DNA of 64,000 nucleotides from Caryophanon tenue (GTDB taxonomy: Bacteria; Bacillota; Bacilli; Bacillales_A; Planococcaceae). A program made the position numbers and the translations under genes. Numbering within the stretch: position 1 is the stretch's first letter; each line of letters begins with the position of its first letter. This document shows positions 59,413 to 64,000 of the stretch, piece by piece. The stretch spans positions 186,001 to 250,000 of the forward strand of contig NZ_MASJ01000001.1 of NCBI RefSeq assembly GCF_001700315.1, written 5' to 3'. The notes beneath the pieces were generated by a model, which had not been told where the DNA came from, made no database searches, and saw nothing but the letters and a program-made list of their open reading frames with translations.

Positions 59413-61185
59413 ATGGCAAAACGCACACATGCTTGTGGCGAAGTAACAGTTGCACAAGTAGAACAAGAAGTAGTATTAAAAGGGTGGGTACAAAAACGTC
59501 GTGACCTTGGTGGATTAATTTTCATAGATATGCGTGACCGTTCTGGTATCGTACAAGTGGTATTTGGCGACCACGCAAAAGAAGCACTTGAAATTGCAGA
59601 CAAAGTGCGTAGCGAATATGTAATCGAAGTTGTAGGGACAGTTGTAAAACGTGATGCAAGCCAAGTAAATCCGAACGTGCCAACAGGCGAAATTGAAGTA
59701 TTAGCTTCTTCATTAACAATAATTAATAAAGCAAAAACAACACCATTTGCCATTGAAAATGATGTAGAAGTAAACGAAGATTTGCGTTTAAAATACCGTT
59801 ATTTAGATTTACGTCGCCCAGTTATGTACGATACATTCAAAATGCGTTCTGACGTAACACGTACAATTCGTAACTTCTTACAAACAGAAGGCTTCTTAGA
59901 AGTAGAAACACCAATCTTAACGAAATCAACGCCAGAAGGAGCACGTGACTATTTAGTACCATCTCGTGTACACGATGGTGAATTTTATGCTTTACCACAA
60001 TCGCCACAATTATTTAAGCAATTATTAATGGTTGGTGGTTTCGAGAAATACTTCCAAATCGCTCGTTGCTTCCGTGATGAAGATTTACGTGCTGACCGTC
60101 AGCCTGAGTTCACACAAGTAGATATTGAAACTTCATTCATGTCAATGGATGAAATTTTAGAAATGAATGAACGTTTAATCCAAGCGGTCATGAAAGACGT
60201 AAAAGGTGTTGATATTCCAGCACCATTCAAACGTATGCCATACCAAGAAGCGATGAGTCGTTTCGGTTCAGATAAGCCAGATGTACGCTTCGGTTTAGAA
60301 CTAGTAGACGTTTCAGACGTTGCTGCTGCGACAGGTATGAAAGTATTTGAATCAGCTGTTGAAGCGGGCGGCGTTGTTAAAGCGATTAACGTAACGGGTT
60401 CTGCAGATAAATTTACACGTAAAGACTTAGACGGCTTAGCTGAATTTGTAGCTATCTATAAAGCAAAAGGTTTAGCATGGTTAAAAGTAACAGAAGAGGG
60501 CGTACAAGGTCCGGTTGCAAAATTCTTTACTGAAGAGTTAACAGCGCAATTACTTGAAAAAATGGATGCAAAAGCAGGCGATTTATTATTATTCGGTGCA
60601 GACCAATTTAATATCGTTGCAGATGCATTAGGCGCATTACGTTTAAAATTAGGCCGTGAGCTTGGCTTCATTGATGAAACACGTTATGAGTTCTTATGGA
60701 TTGTTGACTGGCCATTATTCGAATACGACGCAGAAGAAGGTCGCTACTATGCAGCGCACCACCCATTCACACGTCCATTCGATGAAGATATCGCATTAAT
60801 GGATACAAACCCAGCAGCAGTACGTGCACAAGCATATGATATCGTGTTAAACGGTTATGAGCTTGGTGGCGGTTCATTACGTATTTTCGAACCAGAATTA
60901 CAAAATAAAATGTTCGAATTACTTGGATTCTCTGAAGAAGAAGCACATGCGCAATTCGGTTTCTTATTAGAAGCATTTGAGTACGGCGTTCCTCCACATG
61001 GTGGTTTAGCATTCGGTCTTGACCGTTTTGTTATGTTACTTGCTGGTCGCACAAACTTACGTGACACAATCGCGTTCCCGAAAACGGCAACAGCAAGCTG
61101 CTTATTAACATCAGCACCATCAGAAGTATCAGCAGCACAATTAGACGAGTTAAGCTTACGCATTAGCGCAACCGCTCGTAAATAA
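59413..61185 (+). CDS. aspS: Aspartyl-tRNA synthetase
   Basis: A 590-residue bacterial-type class II synthetase with N-terminal OB-fold anticodon domain ([23 protein letters not shown]), motif 2 [18 protein letters not shown], the bacterial GAD insertion domain (about 290-410), and motif 3 [19 protein letters not shown] precedes ATG 59413; upstream residues overlap hisS and are not conserved. Whether it is tRNA-Asp-specific or non-discriminating was not tested. Confidence 0.98.
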   Translation: MAKRTHACGEVTVAQVEQEVVLKGWVQKRRDLGGLIFIDMRDRSGIVQVVFGDHAKEALEIADKVRSEYVIEVVGTVVKRDASQVNPNVPTGEIEVLASSLTIINKAKTTPFAIENDVEVNEDLRLKYRYLDLRRPVMYDTFKMRSDVTRTIRNFLQTEGFLEVETPILTKSTPEGARDYLVPSRVHDGEFYALPQSPQLFKQLLMVGGFEKYFQIARCFRDEDLRADRQPEFTQVDIETSFMSMDEILEMNERLIQAVMKDVKGVDIPAPFKRMPYQEAMSRFGSDKPDVRFGLELVDVSDVAAATGMKVFESAVEAGGVVKAINVTGSADKFTRKDLDGLAEFVAIYKAKGLAWLKVTEEGVQGPVAKFFTEELTAQLLEKMDAKAGDLLLFGADQFNIVADALGALRLKLGRELGFIDETRYEFLWIVDWPLFEYDAEEGRYYAAHHPFTRPFDEDIALMDTNPAAVRAQAYDIVLNGYELGGGSLRIFEPELQNKMFELLGFSEEEAHAQFGFLLEAFEYGVPPHGGLAFGLDRFVMLLAGRTNLRDTIAFPKTATASCLLTSAPSEVSAAQLDELSLRISATARK

Positions 61186-61200
61186 ATAATCGTTACACGT

Positions 61201-61244
61201 AAAAAGTGGTATGAGAACGTAGAAAATTTCTCATACCGCTTTTT
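61201..61244 (+). terminator. Terminator after aspS
   Basis: A 17-bp stem with one G-U (61201-61217 with 61228-61244) ending in a T-run. Confidence 0.9.
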
Positions 61245-61314
61245 ATTTAGTCGGTTTTGTGATGATGAAGTAGCACTCATTGATAAGAGTGAAAGTAGAT
61301 TTATTACGACAAAA

Positions 61315-61482
61315 AAGTCATTTTTTCATATATATTTGAAACAAAATAAAGTGACGAATGACTTAAAATATTGGTTCTTTACAGAAGATATATAATATTT
61401 CTAGCAGAATTATAGGCTTTCGCATCATTTTTCAGAAAAATTAAACAAAATGATGGCGTAATAAAATATGTTGTGATAACAT
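61315..61482. other. AT-rich intergenic stretch with inverted repeats
   Basis: No gene is supported between the aspS terminator and the 6S RNA. Three inverted repeats are visible: AAGTCATT/AATGACTT (61315-61322, 61357-61364), CATCATTTT/AAAATGATG (61423-61431, 61447-61455) and ATGTT/AACAT (61468-61472, 61478-61482). Role unknown. Confidence 0.4.
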
Positions 61483-61534
61483 AACTGTAATAGCGAATCA
61501 CACTTATCTATATCCAAACCCTTACGTATTTATT

Positions 61535-61695
61535 TGACCGAACATTTGAACATAGGGAGCTTAACATTTGTGTTACAGCGAACATGCCCCAATGGAGCGG
61601 GAAGTTTAATGTAATCGTGCGGGCACCCACCTGCTATCGAGCGGGTTCAAGATTTTGTAAGGGGTAGATAAGCTGTGGTTCGTTTTATGTTGTAG
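61535..61695 (+). ncRNA. ssrS: 6S RNA (BsrA-type)
   Basis: In B. subtilis the 6S-1 RNA gene lies directly downstream of aspS, exactly here. The sequence folds as a long rod. CGAAC (61539-61543) pairs with GTTCG (61678-61682), AGCTTA (61558-61563) with TAAGCT (61669-61674), and an apical stem ACCTGCT/AGCGGGT carries loop ATCG. The GCGGGCACCC...AGCGGGTTCAAGAT segment is the kind of conserved apical block found in Firmicutes 6S. 6S RNA binds the SigA holoenzyme as a promoter mimic. Ends are approximate. A TATTTA -10 at 61527-61532 is plausible. Confidence 0.78.
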
Positions 61696-61798
61696 TCTAC
61701 AATGAAACCGTATTTTTCATAAAAATAGGTTGATGAACATAATTATACTTTGCTAGTGCATGACGACATAAGATTGTGAAATAGTATAAAGCCCATAT

Positions 61799-61848
61799 AA
61801 TATCCTTCAGCAATTCCACTGCTGAAGGATATTTACTCTTGTCTCACA
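61799..61848. repeat. Perfect hairpin with adjacent TTGTCTCAC
   Basis: A perfect 14-bp stem (61799-61812 with 61820-61833). It is followed by CTCTTGTCTCACAC, whose complement GTGAGACAAGAG resembles the GTTGAGACAAAAC that starts the 13905-14192 repeat. The hairpin arm CCTTCAGCA also resembles the tgt terminator stem. It may be a short relative of that repeat on the minus strand. Confidence 0.4.
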
Positions 61849-61951
61849 CTGCTTGTTGTACTTAGCCTGTTATGACAACAGGATGTAAGGAAGAAAATGT
61901 CGATTTTGTTACAAAATTACGACAAAATTTGTACGAATATTAGTGAGAATA

Positions 61952-62003
61952 TTGTACAGGAACATATTCATACGCTATTATAAATTGCAATGTAAACATT
62001 ACA
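61952..62003 (+). promoter_or_regulatory. nagB promoter with palindromic operator candidate
   Basis: TTGTAC (61952-61957), 18 bases, TATTAT (61976-61981). TGTAAACATTACA (61991-62003), a TGTAA-N3-TTACA palindrome, lies at the expected transcription start, and ATGTAAAC recurs at 62009-62016. It is a candidate for a sugar-responsive repressor; not a full cre match. Confidence 0.45.
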
Positions 62004-62035
62004 TAGACATGTAAACTAGGAGTGAACACAAAACG

Positions 62036-62740
62036 ATGGATATTCGTTATTTTGATGATCGTACAGCGCTTTACACAGCGGTAAGCGAACATTTTCAACA
62101 AGCAGTTGCAAACGGTGCAACAACATTTGGATTAGCAACAGGTGGCACGATGGAGCCATTATATGAAAACTTACGTAACAGTGACGTGGATTTTTCAACA
62201 TGCACAAGCTTTAACTTAGATGAGTATGCAGGCATTGATAAAAACTCACCACATAGCTACTACACATATATGCATGAGCAATTATTCAATGCAAAACCAT
62301 TTGCAGCGTCATATGTACCTGTAGGCGATGCAGACGATGTAGACGCAGAAGCGCGTAAATACGAAGCGTTATTACAAGCAAACAAGCGTCACATTCAATT
62401 ATTAGGCGTTGGAGAGAACGGACATATTGCTTTTAACGAGCCAGGTACATCATTTGATAGTGAAACACATGTAATTGAATTAACGCCATCAACGCGTGAA
62501 GCCAATGCACGTTTCTTCTCATCTTTAGATGAAGTACCAACACATGCTGTTACAATGGGCATTGCATCAATTTTAGATGCAGACGAAATTATTTTAATTG
62601 CTTGTGGTGAAAATAAACGCCAAGCAATGGAAGCACTTGTTGACGGAAACGTAACAGTAGAAGTGCCGGTATCGATTTTAAACAATCATCCAAACGTCGT
62701 GATCTACACAGATTTAAAATTACCAGTAGCGATAAAATAA
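62036..62740 (+). CDS. nagB: Glucosamine-6-phosphate deaminase
   Basis: A 234-residue enzyme converting glucosamine-6-phosphate to fructose-6-phosphate and ammonia, the last step of amino-sugar use. FGLATGGTMEPLYENL binds phosphate, the catalytic Asp is in FNLDEYAG, and the His/Glu relay in GVGENGHIAFNEPG. Length fits the short Gram-positive form. AGGAGTG precedes ATG 62036. nagA is not adjacent. The gene is an insertion relative to the B. subtilis aspS-tcdA order. Confidence 0.96.
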   Translation: MDIRYFDDRTALYTAVSEHFQQAVANGATTFGLATGGTMEPLYENLRNSDVDFSTCTSFNLDEYAGIDKNSPHSYYTYMHEQLFNAKPFAASYVPVGDADDVDAEARKYEALLQANKRHIQLLGVGENGHIAFNEPGTSFDSETHVIELTPSTREANARFFSSLDEVPTHAVTMGIASILDADEIILIACGENKRQAMEALVDGNVTVEVPVSILNNHPNVVIYTDLKLPVAIK

Positions 62741-62757
62741 TTAATCGCATGCTAATG

Positions 62758-62795
62758 AGGCAATGATGGTGCACTAATCCATCATTGCCTTTTTC
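62758..62795 (+). terminator. Terminator after nagB
   Basis: A perfect 12-bp stem AGGCAATGATGG/CCATCATTGCCT (62758-62769 with 62779-62790), then TTTTT. Confidence 0.9.
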
Positions 62796-62935
62796 ATATA
62801 CGTAATTCGTCATAAATCGGTCAACGTGTATCGCCATAGTTTTTAGGAATGTTGCTTGCTAATTCCGATAAATTTAGTTATATTTTAAACGACGTAAATT
62901 TTTGCGCAGTTATATAATTAAAGGTGGAATGACAA

Positions 62936-63697
62936 ATGCTACATCAATTTTCTCGTAACGAGCTTGCGATTGGGACAGAGGGCTTGGAGAAATTAAAAAA
63001 TACAACAGTCGCGATTTTAGGTGTCGGTGGCGTAGGGTCATTTGCAGCAGAAGCATGTGCGCGCAGTGGCGTAGGTCGCATTATTTTAGTCGACAAAGAT
63101 AATGTAGATATTACAAATGTAAACCGTCAATTAGTCGCTTATTTATCAACAGTAGGTCAATCAAAGTCAGGTGTAATGAAAGAGCGTATTGCTGATATTA
63201 ACCCTGAATGTGAAGTTATTGATATGCATATGTTCTATACAGAAGAGACATATGAGGAGTTTTTCGCACAAGGGATTGATTACGTAATTGATGCAAGTGA
63301 TACAGTTATGTATAAAATTCACATTATGAAGGAATGTTTAAAGCGTAACATTCCAATTATTTCAAGTATGGGTGCAGCGAATAAAATGGACCCAACACGT
63401 TTCCAAATTGCCGATATTTCAAAAACGCATACAGACCCACTTGCAAAAGTGATTCGTACGAAATTACGTAAAGAAGGCATTAAAAAAGGGGTAACGGTTG
63501 TGTTCTCAGATGAGTCACCAATCGTTGTACGTCCAGACGTTGCACAATACGTTGGGAAACCAGAAGCGGAAATTCGCAAAGCGCAATTACCGCCATCATC
63601 AAATGCGTTTGTACCATCAGTTGCCGGCTTAATCGCAGCAAGCTGGGTGATTAATACGATTTTAAAAGATGTAACGATTACACGCGTACAAGGTTAA
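62936..63697 (+). CDS. tcdA: tRNA threonylcarbamoyladenosine dehydratase (TcdA/YrvM)
   Basis: A 253-residue E1-like enzyme that cyclises t6A37 in ANN-decoding tRNAs to ct6A using ATP. MLHQFSRNELAIG opens the protein, as in YrvM. The ATP-binding motif is GVGGVGSFAAEACARSGVG near residue 28, followed by DKDNVDITNVNRQ. AAAGGTGG precedes ATG 62936. It follows aspS/6S as in B. subtilis. Confidence 0.95.
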   Translation: MLHQFSRNELAIGTEGLEKLKNTTVAILGVGGVGSFAAEACARSGVGRIILVDKDNVDITNVNRQLVAYLSTVGQSKSGVMKERIADINPECEVIDMHMFYTEETYEEFFAQGIDYVIDASDTVMYKIHIMKECLKRNIPIISSMGAANKMDPTRFQIADISKTHTDPLAKVIRTKLRKEGIKKGVTVVFSDESPIVVRPDVAQYVGKPEAEIRKAQLPPSSNAFVPSVAGLIAASWVINTILKDVTITRVQG

Positions 63698-63709
63698 TCG
63701 CGTACAGTT

Positions 63710-63744
63710 GACTTGTTTAAGAGCAATCTTAAGCAAGTCTTTTT
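63710..63744 (+). terminator. Terminator after tcdA
   Basis: A 13-bp stem with one G-U (63710-63722 with 63727-63739), loop GCAA, then TTTTT. Confidence 0.88.
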
Positions 63745-63766
63745 CAATTGAAAGGAGTGATGAGCG

Positions 63767-64000
63767 GTGGAAACAATGCCAAAATTAATATATAACGGAT
63801 TAAATATGATGGATGAAATGGGTGTTGTTCAAATTACATTTGATACAACTGCCAATCGCATCCATGTTTTGGATAAACAGTATGTATGTGAGCCAGCATA
63901 CGATTATCAAAAGAAAGCGTATACATTTTCAGATGAAACATTCGCATGTGCAAAGGTACTGTTTCATAAGAAGTACATACTAATAGATATTATTAATTTT
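63767..64000 (+). CDS. Unidentified protein, N-terminal part only
   Basis: A frame of 78 codons open to the window edge. AAGGAG lies 9 bases before GTG 63767 (an ATG follows at 63776). The visible part (MPKLIYNGLNMMDEMGVVQITF at 63776 onward, shown here only in part as a description of composition) has alternating beta strands and no membrane segment. B. subtilis has rarA near here, but this sequence lacks any AAA+ feature. No family recognised. Confidence 0.6.
   Translation, partial: METMPKLIYNGLNMMDEMGVVQITFDTTANRIHVLDKQYVCEPAYDYQKKAYTFSDETFACAKVLFHKKYILIDIINF

Noticed and set aside
61991-62003. TGTAAACATTACA as a CcpA cre site
   Set aside because: It is one base shorter than the cre consensus and lacks the central CG; kept only as a generic operator candidate.

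Overview
The window comes from a low-GC Gram-positive bacterium of the order Bacillales. I judge it a member of the Planococcaceae (Caryophanon-, Kurthia- or Lysinibacillus-like). This rests on gene order, strong AGGAGG-type ribosome binding sites, T-box leaders, a fused SecDF, SLH surface proteins and a sigma-D-type promoter. The genus is not proven. The backbone follows the Bacillus subtilis block tig-clpX-lonA-engB / hemAXCDBL / valS-folC-maf-radC-mreBCD-minCD / rplU-prp-rpmA-spo0B-obg-pheBA / ruvAB-queA-tgt-yajC-comN-secDF-recJ-apt-relA-dtd-amidase-hisS-aspS-(6S RNA)-tcdA.

Layout. 1-7.3 kb: TPR protein, trigger factor, ClpX, LonA, EngB (protein quality control and ribosome assembly). 7.35-13.9 kb: an accessory insertion between engB and hemA. 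It holds a YjfB-like motility gene behind a sigma-D promoter, then three exported proteins, two with SLH domains and one of these with a von Willebrand A domain. 13.9-14.2 kb: a highly structured repeat with inverted ends. 14.4-20.9 kb: heme operon behind a near-perfect PerR box. 21.0-21.6 kb: wreck of a diguanylate cyclase gene. 21.6-28.7 kb: T-box valS, two tandem folC paralogues, maf, radC. 29-33 kb: cell shape and division (mreBCD, minCD). 33.2-37.9 kb: L21 leader, rplU-prp-rpmA, spo0B, obgE, pheB, pheA. 37.9-40.4 kb: small accessory genes, NsrR, a lipoprotein, NiaR. 40.4-56 kb: ruvAB, queA, tgt, yajC, comN, secDF, lapA-like, recJ, apt, relA, dtd, mcp. 56-64 kb: SH3b amidase, T-box hisS-aspS, 6S RNA, nagB, tcdA and the start of an unknown gene.

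The clearest biological message is absence. Every sporulation gene I expect here from the B. subtilis order is missing (lonB, spoVID, spoIIB, spoIVFA/B, safA, bofC, spoVB), yet spo0B is intact with its phosphorylatable His. This suggests a lineage that lost sporulation but kept part of the phosphorelay. Regulatory layers visible directly: PerR box and promoter at hemA, two T-boxes, the L21 leader, candidate operators at nsrR and nagB, and intrinsic terminators between nearly all transcription units. Assignments were made by reading motifs and synteny; no database search was run.
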